DNA of 64,000 nucleotides from Ochotona curzoniae (GCF_017591425.1 NW_024467101.1:12598918-12662917), one strand, 5' to 3'. Positions 1-31,272 are shown, counted from the first letter of the stretch. Notes: generated by a model from the letters alone, not told the origin. A program made the numbers and translations.

Positions 1-133
1 AAAAGGAGCTTCTGGACACTTCAGTGCCCCTGGGATCATGTCCTTCCTCCAGCAGCCCACTGCCCAACCCTGTTGCCGTCACAGAGCCACACAGGGGAGC
101 TGCCCTGGGGAGCCCCAAAGTCAAGCCTTCTCA

Positions 134-18581
<18,448 letters not shown>

Positions 18582-18613
18582 GCCAGGCCCCAGGTCCGTC
18601 TGCGTTGCTTGGC
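18582..18613 (-). other. TRPV4: TRPV4 5' UTR part of exon 2
   Basis: 32 nt from acceptor CCCTGCAG to the ATG, closely matching the human leader of this exon as recalled (GCCAAGCAACGCAG start). Confidence 0.85.
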
Positions 18614-19618
18614 CTGCAGGGGAGTGTGAGAGAGGAGCTGGGCAGTGCTGGGTTGGTAATGGGGGCTCCAGGAAACCCCCTCCCTACATGGGAAAACAGC
18701 ACCACTGCCAGTTGCTTCAAAGCCACCGTTGTAATGACAGGGGCTTGGGGCGGCCACTCCCAGATGCGGTCAGCCTCTGGCCTGGGGCGGGAGCTGCCAT
18801 AGGAGCTTCATTCAGGGATCTGGCAACTCCAGCCCCACCAGCTCCTGCAGGGGCACACGCTGTGGGAGGCAAGGTCGCAAGGCCACATCAGACCCTGGTC
18901 CTGGAAGAGGGGTTCCTCCTGACCCCACAGGCCAGTTCCAGAGCCCCAAGCGCAGCGTTCAGATGCACGCTCCATTCACTCGGAGCCACAGCGAGCCTTT
19001 CCCAGTCTTGGTTTCTCATCTGCAAATTGGGGGGTATCCATGCCCCAAGGGAGAAGCACACCCCTGGCTGGGATGCGGGTGGCGGGGAAGGGGGGCAGTT
19101 GGCACTGTGCCTGGTACACAAGGAGCAGCACCATTAACCCCCTGCTTCCCACAGACAAAGCAAGTGTGCAGCAAACACAGCTGTCCCCACCACAGCTGGC
19201 GCCACCTCCACACCCTTGTCCTACCCTTGGGGGAACAGCAGCTGAAGCTTTCCTTGCCCCTGCCCGGTGCATAAAATCCACTGCACAGCACTGCTACTCC
19301 CCGCTCCTGCCTGGCTTACTCCCACCTGTGTCCCCTTCTCTGGGAAGCCTTTCTGCATCTCTTCCCTAGGCCCCCACTTCGCAGATGGAAACACTGAGGC
19401 AGCCACGCAGCTGTGTGTGGAGGGAAGAGGTCACGCTGTTTCTCAGAGAGATCACGCCTGGGCAACACTACCCCAGGGGTTCAACGGATGGGGGGCACAG
19501 TCATTCATCGTCCCCTAAGGGGGCAGGAGGGTCAGCGTCTCAGGTTCCAACAGTCCTAGTTCCTGTCTCAGCCATGGTTATCCATGTCTTCCATCAGGCC
19601 TTGGTTTTCCCATCAGAA

Positions 19619-19912
19619 AAGCCCAGCACAGTGGCACAGCGGGTTACACTGCTGCTCGTAACCTCGACATCTCCTATCAGAGTATTGGTTCAAGTCCTGG
19701 CTGCTCTACTTCTGGTCCAGCTCCCTGCTTGTGGCCTTGGAGGCAGCAGGGGGATAGGCCCAAGCCCTTGTTCTCCTGCCACCCATGTAGGAGACCAGAA
19801 TGGAGTTCTTGGTTCCCAGTTCAGCCAGCTGCTATGTACACTTGGGGGAAGTGAACCAGCAGAGGGAAGGCCTTTCTGTCTCTGCTTGTCAAAGAAACAG
19901 ATCTTAAACAAG
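19619..19912 (+). mobile_element. C-SINE
   Basis: Head 'cagtggcacagcgggttac', 'ggttcaagtcctggctgc', tail 'aaacagatctt'. Confidence 0.85.
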
Positions 19913-21280
19913 ATAAAGCCAGGCCAAGCCAACCCCTCCTCCTCTGCCTCTTTCCTTTTTCTGATACCTGCTCAGCACTGCCACCTCCCAGCCAGGAAGA
20001 GAAAAGAGCTCGGTCTCCACCTGTGGGGATGGGGACAGGGCGGGGTGGACACAGGCCTAGGCAGGTGGACTTATCCTTCCAGGCACGGCCCTACTGGGAG
20101 CCCTAGGCAAGGAAAAGCAGCATCAGGCACCGTATATCCCCACCCTGCTGCCAATCCTGTGCCCACGGTACTTCCCGGGGCCACATGGGATGTGTCTCCT
20201 CCTGCCCCACCTCAGCAAGCTCCAGAAGCCACAAAAGGGTCCCGGGAGGGTCCCTCTAACTCCACAACATGCCTGCAGCCCCTCTCCCCTAAGGGGCTCC
20301 CCAGATTTCCGGGAGCCTCAAAATAGGAGGTCTGACGTCAGCTGCTGCATAGCCGTGGGCAAGTCCCATGATGATCTTACTCAGAGTCCAAGGACTACAC
20401 GGCTGTCACCAGATAAGCCACCGTCAGCCAGGCTCGGGTCCAAGCATGTCACACCCCCAGTTTCATCCTGTCTACAGGATGACTCCAGACCAGGCATGTG
20501 GGGCACTGATGTCAGGGGACACATCTGGCTGTCACCACTGCACCGGATCAAGGACGGGAGGATGGCACGACACGTGGTATAAGGCACAGGTATAACGTGC
20601 AGGAAGCAGCTGCCGCCATTCCCATTTCACAGATGAGGAGACTGAGGCTTGGGGAGGTTAAATGTCTTGCCTGAGGCCACCCAAGGTAAAAGACACGTCC
20701 AGGTATCTGGCTGCACAGCCCAGGCAGCCTGAACCTTTCAGGTTAGCAGCCAGCAGGCCAAGTACCACCCTGAGCCCTGGTGGGGTCTCGTTCAAGCTTC
20801 CCAAATGCCCCAAGGGAAGGGGCATCGCTGCCAGGCTGCTGGAAACTACTCTGAGCCACAGTTTGCTCCGCCGGCCCAATGGGGGTGGGGGCATGGGGGA
20901 CAATGACAGTGCCAATCTTGGAGGGCTTCCAGGAGGCAAGTCCCAGGTGTGTGGGGAATCACACAATGGACTCTGGCTCTCAAATTCGCTCTTCATTGTT
21001 GTCACCAAGGCCACCCGGCCCTGATTCACCTGTCCCCCTTCTTGTTCCCCACACACCCCACACACAGAGTCTGGATTGTAGAGCAGCCCCCTGCACCCCT
21101 AAAATCTATTACAGGAGCCTGGGGGCAACGCGAGGAGGTGAACTGAGCTGCCAGAGGTTCACAGGGAGTCAATGACCTTGAAGGTGACCTCTGGACTCCT
21201 AGCACTGCACTCCTACCGACCATGCCACCCACACCCAGAGTGTGCACGCCCCAGTGCAAAGGCACCTACAGACTCATGCA

Positions 21281-21290
21281 TGTGTGTGTG

Positions 21291-21346
<56 letters not shown>

Positions 21347-21350
21347 ACAT
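21281..21350. repeat. (TG)5 then (CA)n microsatellite
   Basis: A short TG run directly followed by about 30 CA units, making a self-complementary junction; interruptions by CG near the right end. Confidence 0.95.
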
Positions 21351-21559
21351 GCACGCAGGGACTGCTGTTCCGTGGCTGTGCCCTCCCCAAGCACTGCCCG
21401 GTTCTCTGTGGTTGGGGAAAGAGTTTACTCTGTGTTCTCATTTGCCCCGGAGGTTGTAATTACACATTCCTCAGCCGTGCCAGGCCTGGGAGAGACAGCG
21501 GGTGGGCACAGGCGGGGAGCCGGGTTAAAGCTGCCTGGGGGTCCTGCGTGTCTCCTGGA

Positions 21560-21600
21560 TGTGTGTGTGTGTGTGTGTGTGAGTGTGTGTGTGTTTGTGA
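21560..21600. repeat. (GT)n microsatellite
   Basis: About 20 GT units with one GAGT and one TTTG interruption, inverted with respect to the CA tract 210 bp away. Confidence 0.95.
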
Positions 21601-22111
21601 ATGCCGTGCTGATTCCTGTCTCTCCATGTGTGTGTACATGCGTGTGGACCGTGGTGAGCCACCTCCAGGAGTGGGGGTGGGGAGGCATGGAGGTTTTCAT
21701 GCCAAGTTGGCCCCCGGGCACCCCATCTTAGGGCCCCCCATGTAGGGAGTAGCACCAAGCTGGCCATGGCGCCCATTTGGGGCACAGCTCGGAAGTGTAT
21801 TGTATGCGTGTCATCACAGGGGCACGCGTGGACATGTCAAGCCCCCAAGCTCTTGGTTTGGATGCAAGGTGGGGTGGGAATGGGGCTCAGAGCAGTGTGT
21901 ACCCAGCAAAGTTGGGATCCCAGGGTCCTGGGGCACAGTCAGTTGGAAACCATCCTCCTCCTCCTCCTCAGCCAAGAAAGCTTACTGCGCATCCGCCACG
22001 TGCTGAGCCCCAGGAAAGGCCCAAGGGACACAGGCAGGACACAGGCTGACCTTGAGGTGGGAATGGGAGCTGGCTGGGACCAGCTGCTGACACACAGGAC
22101 ACCCCCGCCCC

Positions 22112-22125
22112 GTGCCACCTGCTGG
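22112..22125 (-). promoter_or_regulatory. CTCF-consensus match
   Basis: Reverse complement CCAGCAGGTGGCAC fits all 14 positions of CCASYAGRKGGCRS; lies in unique DNA of TRPV4 intron 1. Confidence 0.45.
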
Positions 22126-24189
22126 TCTACACGGCTATCCTGACATCACTGCGTGACTGCGTGTAGCCGCCTGTTCTACTTCCCACCATGATTCGCCAGG
22201 GTTCAGGGGTCTCCCACTGGCTCACCCTGGCTCTGTTTGTGGAGGGCAGTAAGGGGGGTGGTCTTGGAGATCATCTGCGGAAACCGGGCCACATATTCTC
22301 AAATCCCAACCTGCTGATTTTCATGACTGTGACGGAGGAAAGCCGCTTAAGTCCCCAGGGCAAGTCTGGGCGGGCAGGGCCGCCTCACCCAGGGCTCACC
22401 CAGGGCTCCAGGAAGTGGTGGGGAATGGGCTCCTGGGAGCTGCTTCTCTCAGTGCCCTCCCCGAGAAGGCATCTGTTGAGCACCACCTGTGTGCAGGACA
22501 ACAGCCTGCGCCTCCCTTACTTTCCTGAGCAGGAGTGAAGCAGACACTCCTGGCCCTTTTGAGGGCTCTGTCCCCAGAGATGGGGACTCCGCTGTAACCA
22601 CTGTGTGCCCAGGGGTTATCATGGGCCCAGCGGGTATCAACCAAGTTTGCTTTCTGATTCTAGGGACCCTGAAAACTGTGCCCAAGGGTGGGCAGGCAGC
22701 CCAGGATGTAGGCTCAGGCCTGAGGGCAGAGTTTGGGAGAGAAGGGACAGAGAATGGGGCCTGGGGGGTGGTGGGGCCTGGAGCCTTAGGAGAAAAAAGG
22801 ACAAGAAGAAATGGGGTGGGGCCCCCCCCCCCCGAGGTGGACAGGCAGCTGGGGTGATGACCAGGAAGCAGACCTGGAGAAGGTGCCTGTGCACCCCCCC
22901 CACACACGCCCAGAGCCACTACGCTTCCTGCTACCTCCTCACAGCACCCCCTCCTCTGGCCCCCGATTACACACATCCCCCGATTACACACACACCTTGG
23001 CACACATCTGCAGTGCCTGTGTGGGATCGGGCTTGGAGAGAGAGCTGGGGGTGGAGCAGGAGAGAAAGCAGCAGTGGTGCCCAGCCCCACCCCTCAGAGA
23101 GGCAACATCCCTCTGGAGTGGAATTAGGGTCCTCATGCCCCACTCCCCATCAGTACCTGCATGCTTGAGATACTTCCCAAGGACTTAGGGACTGAGGGAA
23201 GAAATGGGGGAACATAGGGGGTCTACATCCTCCATGTTCCTGGGTCTCAGTGATGATCGGAGTCCCTGTGAGATCAAATGAGATCAGGGGACGGACTGGA
23301 GCCCCCACACCCCACACAGAATGCTTCCTTGGGGCCAAGACAGGACTGGACCAGATGGTGGCCACCAGCAGACTGGGTACCTGGGCTTTGGGGGACAGGG
23401 CTGGGACAGGGACCTAAGGAGTGGGCCCTGGGGCAGGAGTGACCTCCAGGGAATGGCTGCATCCTGAGCCCGAGCAGTCGCCGAGTGGGAACTCAGCTCC
23501 TCGGCCTAGCAAAACCTGCCGCCTGCCAGGTTGCCTGGCTGCCCTCGGCTCAGCTCACAAGCCCCTGTTGGGTGGCGGTGGTGGCGGCAGCAGCAAGGGG
23601 CATCATGCCACACCGGGCACTGGCCCCAGCCGCCTGTGTTTACCCAGCAGGTCTCAGCCCAGCCCTCTTCCTGCCTGCAGCACACTGGCCTCCTGTCCTG
23701 GGTACACACTGCCCCAGTGTCCTGCCGGCTGCCCCCCACCCAGGAGGGGGCCTGGGTGGGGCAGCTCTGGGGTGACTCACTGAGCCTGCAGAGGACAAAC
23801 CCTTAGCTGGGTGGGCCGGGGTGGACACTGGGTGGTACACCTAGGAACCCGTTGGCGCCCAAGCTCCCCTGGCCTGGAGATGGAGACCTCCAGGCAAAAC
23901 TGTGAGCCCAGGGGCCAGACTCGCTGTGGCCCAGGGCTGGCAAGACAGGAGTTGCTAGCCACTCGCAGGGAAAAAGGCTCGTTTGGGGGGTTATGAGAAC
24001 ATTCTAGAATTAGTGCCAATGCCTGTCTGTATCCCTCTCACCAGCCACAGGCTTGTACACCATGAAGGGCTGAGTGGTCAGTGTGGGAACCACAATGTGT
24101 GGCTGTTGCCCTCATCACCACCACCATAGGGGAGGCCTCAGTTTCCCTGTGGCACTGGCAGAGGGGCATTCAACACAGCCCCTCTCCTA

Positions 24190-24320
24190 CGTGGCTCAGA
24201 GTTGGAAACATTGCCCAGTCCATGTTCTACTCCCTGGGCCATTTGGCCTGAGCAAACCCCTTTGCCTCTCTGGGCCTCAGTCTCTGCATCTGTACAATGG
24301 ACACATGATCACACCAGGCT
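24190..24320 (+). mobile_element. MIR fragment, sense
   Basis: 'ctctctgggcctcagtctc' and 'ctgcatctgtacaatgg' match the MIR core. Other sense pieces are near 6125-6190, 18990-19030, 27560-27610, 41448-41500, 50530-50600 and 52945-53010. Confidence 0.6.
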
Positions 24321-25202
24321 CACAGCATTCATGTTCTCGCTGAAAAAAACAAAACAACTACACAACGGCTGCAGGATCCAAGAGCTGACGTCACCATGCA
24401 GCGCCCCGGGCACCATGAACATCCCCCTCCCCTACCCAGCTCCAGCTTGGCACTAGCTGGGAAGCTTCCGTCAGTTTACCATGGTGGGTAGAGGGTCCCA
24501 GAGAGGCTAGAGCAGATGCCAGGGAGCCTCGAACTGCCCAGTTCTGCAGCCAGAGCTTATGGCCCTGGCAAAGGGCTCCGCGTCACCCCATTCCTATTGC
24601 ACATCCCCTCTGCAGGGCTGTCAGTGGGGACGCCGTCCCCTCTCCCAGCTGGGAGACTGAGGCACCCCCCCCCCGACCCACACGCAAACACACCTGCACA
24701 CACTTTCCTACCCACATGCAAAAGCTCCGTGCTTGCCCACCCAGAGGCGAGGGGGTGAGTGGGTGGGGCGGGAGCCCGAGGCAGCAAAAAGGAGAGAGGC
24801 CCACTCCCTGCCCCGACCTGCCTCACCTGCCTGCCTGCTGCCCGCCGGCGTGGTACTGACAGACGCCTGGAAGCCTTCCCTACCCTGTCTGCTGGGCCTC
24901 CCTCCTTGGCTCGCAGCACACAGCGCCTTCTGTCTCTTGCCAGCCACATGGTAACTCTCCTGGTTAGAAACCACCAGCTCCACTCCCAGGAGGCAGGAGC
25001 TGCTAAGGGCGGGTGGTGTGGCAGGATGGAGGTCGGCCCAGGGCCCCGAGCCACACTCACTCGCCTCTCACTGGAGGCCAGCAGTGTCGTTATTTCCATT
25101 CCACAGATGCGCAAACTGAACTGGGGGGAGGGGGGGTGTCACGACTCAACAGGAACAAAATGTGGCTGCAATTCCAACTATCTGCTTTTAAAAGCCATTA
25201 GA

Positions 25203-25512
25203 GGGACTGCTGCTGTGGCACAGTAGGTTAAGACTCCACTTGCAGTGCTGACAACCCCCATGGGCTCCGATTCATGTCCCTGCTGCTCAGCTTCCCATCC
25301 AGCTCCCTGCTTATGGGCTGGGAAAGCAGCAGAGGATGGCCCAAGTCCTTAGGCCCCTGTGGGAGACCCTGAGAAGGTTCCTGGCTCCTGGCTTTGGGTC
25401 AGCTCAGCTCTAGCTGTTGTGGCCATTTGGAGAGTGGACCAGTAGATAGAAGACTCCAACCCCTCTGTACTTCTGCCTTTCCAGTAAAAATAAGTAAATA
25501 TTTTTAAAAATA
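25203..25512 (+). mobile_element. C-SINE
   Basis: Complete from 'ctgtggcacagtaggttaag' to a 'taaaaataagtaaatattt' tail. Confidence 0.88.
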
Positions 25513-25707
25513 CACTTGAGTTTGGCTTCTCAAGGACTACCCTTCCAAATGCTAGGCCCCGTGGAACTCACTAGGTAAGCTGGCACAGGGAAGGGGGTTG
25601 GGATGCTGCAGGCAGAAGCACTTGGAGTTCGTGTCTTGGCCGAACCCTAGGACAAACAGGACACTGCTTCTCTGATTTCTACCCAGGGTCAGCACTAAGA
25701 AGTCAGC

Positions 25708-25905
25708 ATTTTTTTTTTTTCCATTCACTGGTTCACTCCCGCAAATACCTGCCACATCCAGGGGCTGGAGCTGGGAGCTGGGAACTCAGCCTGGGTCACC
25801 CCCGTGCATGGCCAGGGTCCTATGGCCTCCCAGAGCCTGCGCCAGCAGGAAGCTGGAGTGAGGAACCATAGCTGGGCAACTCTCGTTACACACAGGCTGT
25901 CTTAA
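25708..25905 (-). mobile_element. C-SINE, old and truncated
   Basis: Poly-T at 25709-25720 marks the tail; 'cattcactggttcactcccg' and 'gccaggagcc'-like body diverge strongly. Confidence 0.65.
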
Positions 25906-25954
25906 CCAGTGTCTGCAAAGTGACACGCTGTCCCCTACACTGACCTCATGGGCC

Positions 25955-26222
25955 GATGGGTCGGAAAGACAGAGTGACAGAGACACCCCGAATGTCTGTC
26001 ACAGCCAGGGTTGGGCCAGGTCAAAGCCAGGAGCCAGGAACTCCATCCTAGTCTCCCACATGAGAGGCTGGACCCAAGGGCTTGGGCCATCGCCTGCTGC
26101 CTTCCAGGTGCATTCGTAAGAAGCTGGACCAGAAGCCGAGGCAGGACCTGAACCCCGGCACTCTGCTGGGAGGCACGGGTGTCCCAAGCAGTGACTGTTA
26201 ACCCACTGTGACCCAACACCTG
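25955..26222 (-). mobile_element. C-SINE, old
   Basis: 'ggaactccatcctagtctcc' and 'tgaaccccggcactctgc' are typical; same orientation as the preceding copy. Confidence 0.75.
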
Positions 26223-26736
26223 CTCCCATAAATCTTTCAGCTCTATTTTCCATGACATATTTAAAGTGTCCTAGTGTTTGCTAAATGAACAAATAGACGA
26301 ATCCATCAAAAGGAGCCAGACAGGCTTAGTCACTTTGTCCAAGACAGATCTCCTTCCAACCAAGGGGCAGGAGCGCTTCCTCCCTTCCGTCCTGAAGTTT
26401 AGCAAACACCTGCTATGTGCCCCCATGCTGACGAGATCCAACACACCTGTGAAGGTGACAGACATCATGAGTCCATTCCACAGATAAGGAAAACTGAGGC
26501 TTGGGGCAGCCAGGACACTCACTCAAACAAGAACCTGCCTGCCTGTCCTCTGCTTTCTCCCCCTTTCCCCTTCCTTCCCTCCCTCCTTCCTCTCATCTCC
26601 AGGTACTCTCTTGCCACCATCTCTGTACTGGGCCTAAGGCCAGGCAACCGCATGCCCACCATCCCCATCCTCACCCGCCAGGGTCTCCCCAGAGCTCACG
26701 GGGTCCAACCCCCAAGTGCACACACGCACAACACGT

Positions 26737-26738
<2 letters not shown>

Positions 26739-26798
<60 letters not shown>
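26739..26798. repeat. (AC)30 microsatellite
   Basis: Pure AC for about 60 bp in TRPV4 intron 1; probably length-polymorphic. Confidence 0.97.
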
Positions 26799-28283
26799 CA
26801 ATGCTGTGCCACCGATGGTCAGCCCACCCGGAGCGGCAGCAGTAGGAGGGCCCTGGCCACTCCACCCTGCCGGAGAAGCAGGGGAGACTGAGCAGCCCTT
26901 TGTACGGAGCCAGGCAGCAGCAGCAGCGGCTTACTCACTCTGGACCCGCAGACACAGGCAGCCCCTTCCGGCCCAGCCCGCCTCCCCAAGGCCCTGACCT
27001 CTCCACTGGCACAACCATCAGGGCTTCCTATGCGTCCAGCCTGCTCTCCCGGGACCCTCCCTTCCCAACGAGGAAGCAGGCTCCCTCCGAGAGGCAGCCT
27101 GACCTCCTCGGGGAGTCACCCAGCCCGCAGCGGTGGGGGGCTTCCGGCAGAAAGGGGAGCCCAGCGACAGGAAGCCAATGGCCAGCTTCCAGCAAAGAGG
27201 AAGTCACGGTGGGAGTGAGAGCTCATCTCCCTTCCTCATCCCCACTGGGCCATGGTGCTAGCACACATGGGACCATAGGACAGCTCAGGCCAGGATAGAA
27301 AAGCCCCAAGCCCACCCAAGTGAAGTTCCAACAAACCTTAGTGGTTGCTGCAGGAACAGAGGGGTTAAGTCACTACCTGAGGCCACACAGCAGTGAGAGG
27401 CAGAACTGGGTCAGACTCCAAGAGGGCTGGGTTTGAGGTAGCCTTTTGAGCAGGAAGCTGAGTCAGCCACTGAGGTTCTCAGAGACCTGAGGACACAATG
27501 GTCACTCAGTTTAGGCTGCCAGGTACAGCCCTGTCACAAACCAGCAGGTCTCCCCTGGGTACACTGCATCCTTCTCTAAACCTCAGCTTCCACAGCTGTG
27601 AAATGGGACCAAGCACTCTTGTCCTATCCCCTCTGGGTGGACATCCACTCTGAGCCATGCTGAAGACCGTAGCCTCCACTCAGCAAGGCCAGCGCCACTA
27701 GCGTGTCCACTGCATGGATGAGCAAATCGACGCCACAGAAGTCAGGGCGCTCACTGGGACCCAGGAGCTGGTGCTTGGGGCAGGCAGGTGCAAGCTCTGG
27801 TTTGCAGGAACCAATCAGGCGAAAGGAGAAAGGATGCCAGCTCCTGGCGCTCAGTCCAGGCCCGGAAATATTATGCGGCCTCGTGCAAGTCTGGTTTTGC
27901 CCCCTTGCTGGCACAGAAGGATTCTCTGGGTGGATGGGGGCCTGTGGCAAAGGCATCCTGCCAACAGGGACCTGCAAACCCATTTCACAGATGAGCAAAC
28001 CGGGCATCTCCCTCGGGAGTCCAGGCCTGTCTCAGCAATTCAGGTGCTTACCTCCAAGTGGCAGAGTCTCTCTCCCTGGACCCTGAACTACTGACAAATG
28101 GGGTCAGCAGACAGGCCACCTGGGGTGGCGAGAAATAGAGAGAAGAAAGGGGACAGAGAACACATTAATTCTGAAACAAGACCAACAGGATTCCCAGCTG
28201 TTGAAAGACCCTTCGCAGGTGACGTCATACCCCTTCCAGGCCTCAGTATTCCCTCCCTGGAAAATGGGTACTCTCTCCATTAA

Positions 28284-28431
28284 TATGCAAACATCATGGG
28301 CTTGTTGAGCTCAGGGCTGGGCACACATCCCCCACGGGGCTGTGGCTGTAAGAGCAGCCTGAACTGGGAGCTGAATCCAGAGCAGCGGCCACGGGGGCCC
28401 CAGGACGGCGCCTATCTTGAGTGATGCAAAT
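28284..28431. promoter_or_regulatory. pair of octamer/POU-like sites
   Basis: ATATGCAAAC at 28283-28292, adjacent to TTAAT, and a perfect octamer ATGCAAAT at 28424-28431 followed by TAATC. Both are about 2 kb downstream (in transcript) of the proposed TRPV4 exon 1. Motif matches only. Confidence 0.3.
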
Positions 28432-29989
28432 TAATCTTTAACGGGGGAGGGGGAGGAATCAGTGAAGCGGGGCACCCCGGATCACAGGAAGTCAGCATTT
28501 TCCAGGCTCCCTCAACCCTGCTGTGTCAAGAGGCTGGTGGGGGTGGGGTGGGAGCTGTTCCCTGGCTACCTCTCACTCAGGGAAGGGAAAGTGAGGCATA
28601 CAGCAGTGTCAGGGGGAGTCCATGGCGGGGAGGGACACCCACTCTGTGGAGACGGTGCCATGAAGGAGACCAAGAGCCCTGGACCTGTTCTGAAAGGCGT
28701 GTTCAGCCGATGGCCACGGCCGACTGCACTGGTGGTCTGTTGAGCACCTACTGTGCGCCTGTACTGAGCAGCTGGCCTCCCTCTTGTGCAGTCCCCCTGT
28801 GGCCCCTCTCCCCACCCGGCAGGTGCCCAAGGGGCTGGGACGGCTTCCTGACCTGTCTGCCACCCTCCCCCATCTCTGCCATTCCACTGCCAGCGAGAAC
28901 TTTCCAGATCACACAACCTGCTGCATCTCTCCCAGCTCAGAACCTGAGGGCCTTCTGGGTCAGGCTTGGTCCCGCCTGGCTAATAGCATGCAGTAGACAA
29001 TGTCAGGGCTGGCCCGCTGGCTGACGATGGCTGTCATGTCCCTGACACCTGCCAGCCCTTTCTTCCACTCCTGCATGGATTTGTGCAAACCTCTCCCGGC
29101 TCCTGCAGCACTCAGTCAGTACCCTGGTTCTTCTTGGGCCCCCCTGCACTCAACACGTGATCCCCACCAACACCTGCCTGGCCCAAGGCCCACAAGGGGG
29201 CCACGGCTACATCCCATTTCTGCTTCCACACACCCTCCCTCTGCTTTTGCACACCTGGTCTGAACCCCCGCGGCCGTGTGTGTGCGCATGTGCCCTGCCT
29301 CTGTCGGCTGAGTGTGCGTGCTGGCCACCCAGCACACAGTTCACAGGTGACACCTGCTTCTGGCTTCAGGGCTCATCAGCACACCACTCTGCCCCCCTCC
29401 CGCATGCACATCGTGGGGGCGATGGGGGAGGGCTCTGAGGCAGAACAGTCCCACGCAGCCCACCCCAAGGGCACCCTGTGGGCACCAGGCTCCCCCTCAG
29501 GCCAGGGGTACCAGGAAGTCCTGAGAGTTGAACCTCTAAGCTGAAATCGGCCTTAGTTTCCCAAGTGGGGAGGCAGGGGTCAGGGCTTGGGCCAGCAGGA
29601 AGCTCAATCCAGGTGGCTGGGTGGGTGGCAGGCATCTCTGAGCGAGTGGGGAGCATAAGCGGTCTTTCCTCCAACTCAGGGACCTCCCAGGAGCCACCCG
29701 GGTCTGGGCAGGGCGCTGGGAAAGGTCTGTGGGCCCCTTTGAGGAATACGGCCCCCAAAAGTGGCCTTGGCAGCCTCACCACCCAATCTCCTCTGTCTCA
29801 GGCAGAGGCCAAATCCCTCCGATCTCATTGCCAAGTTCCCAGAGTGGGGACGCCCCCCAGGTGGGCTGCAGACCCCCTGGATCTTAAGTTCACTGCCTTG
29901 GGGCGTCTCAGCCACAGAGGCGCCCAGGGGTGGGGGGCAAGACTGGCAAGGAAACCGAGACCAGCTGGCGGCCAAGCCCAGCCCAAGGA

Positions 29990-30420
29990 CATCCAGCCCG
30001 ACCCCGCCCGCCCTGCTCCAGCCTCCTCCGCCCCGGGCCCCACGCCGGGACCTCAGCGAGCGAGCCTCGGGCCCTCCGCCAGAGCCGCAGAGACGTGCCC
30101 AGGAGGGGGTCCAACGGGCCCCTGGGCGGTGGCGTCCCCACCAGGTCCGGGCCCCGGGCAGCGGGTACACTCACCTCCGGGACAGCGGGCACCGGCGGCG
30201 GGCGGGGAGCGCGGCGCTTCCTGAGTCCCGGCGCCCGGCCTCGCGTCGCTCCTCCCGTGGCTCGGGTTCCAACCCCGCGCGCCGCCCCCGGCCGGCCGGC
30301 ACCACGCCCACCCCACGGTCTCCACCGCACCTGCTGGCGGGCCGACCCTCTGCGCCCGGCCCCGGCTCCAGCTCCAGCTCCGGCAGCGGACTTCAGTTTA
30401 CTTGCTGGGCAACCAGGAGC
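29990..30420 (-). promoter_or_regulatory. TRPV4: TRPV4 CpG-island promoter region
   Basis: Abruptly GC- and CpG-rich with GC boxes (ccgccccc-like) and no SINE. It is the only such island upstream of TRPV4 exon 2 in this window, in the position expected for the non-coding first exon. I saw no TATA box in a suitable place. Start site not determinable from sequence. Confidence 0.65.
30175..30400 (-). other. TRPV4: candidate TRPV4 non-coding exon 1
   Basis: On the minus strand a strong donor (CGGAG|GTGAGTG, boundary at 30175) lies in the island, and the next acceptor downstream with gene continuity is exon 2 at 18613. The upstream edge is a guess. Confidence 0.5.
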
Positions 30421-31006
30421 CTGGGAGAGGAGCTCAGACTGGCACCTTGGCCCCCCTCTCTTAGGGTCATGCCCCGTGCATTCCCCCACTCGTTCATTCA
30501 CTCTTTCATTCGTTCCACAGTGCGCCCCGCCAGGGAACGCGAGCGCAAGCCTTCAGATTTTTGCCCTGCAGCGCACTCTTCCCCCGTGGGCATGGAAGGG
30601 AACCCCAAGGCCCAAGCTTGCCGCCTCCCTGGAGGTGAGTTTCTTGGATGCCTCTGACGACAGGCAGCTCTCTCCCACGGGCACTGCTTGTGAAAAAAGC
30701 CAGGGCCAACCCCTTGGCTCAGTCCTCCGTGTCCCCCACGAGGTGGGGACCCTGAGAGCCCCAACCACCTGCGTAGCCCAGCGAGTGCTCCACGGTAAAC
30801 AGAGCGAACGCTGAGCCAGCTCCTACTGCCATCAACCTGCCAAGCCCATGGCTGCCTTGAGTGTGAGCTGCTAGAAAGTGAAATTTCAGAACTGTTGGTG
30901 GGGAGAGAGGGAGACAGCCAGCCAAACATGGGCTGGAAATAGCACGTTCAAACCACCAAGTGTGAAACATTTACAAAGAAGCAAACCTTAACAATCAGTA
31001 ACTTAG

Positions 31007-31272
31007 GGGTCCGTGTGGGGAGGCAGTGTGTTAAGCCCCTATGTGCAACACCAGCATCTCATGTACAGGTTCGAGTCCCAGCTGCTCCACTTCCAAACCA
31101 GTTCCCTGCTGATGCACGTGGGAAGGCAGTGGAAAATGACCCAAGGACCCACGTGGAGACCTGGATGGAGTTCCTGGCGCGTGGCTCTGGCCCGCCTGGT
31201 TCTGGCCATTCAGGGAGGAAGGTGTGGCGAGATGATCTTCCTTTCTCTTTGTAACTCTGCCTTTCAAATACA
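31007..31272 (+). mobile_element. C-SINE (first of trio)
   Basis: Older rabbit-like type: 'ggttcgagtcccagctgctc', ends 'cctttcaaatacatacat'. Confidence 0.88.

Larger units (their letters stand above)
18614..30174 (-). other. TRPV4: TRPV4 intron 1
   Basis: 11.6 kb assuming the exon 1 proposed here. Only a few C-SINEs (19619-19912, 25203-25512, 25708-25905, 25955-26222), a pair of inverted CA/GT tracts (21.28-21.60 kb), a long (AC)n (26739-26798), many MIR-like fragments and large stretches of unique sequence (for example 22.1-25.0 kb and 27.0-29.9 kb) where regulatory elements may lie. No coding exon was seen. Confidence 0.7.

Noticed and set aside
29565..30814. Several 200-300 codon frames in the TRPV4 island
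   Set aside because: CpG-rich DNA has few stops; frames overlap on both strands and none resembles a known protein.
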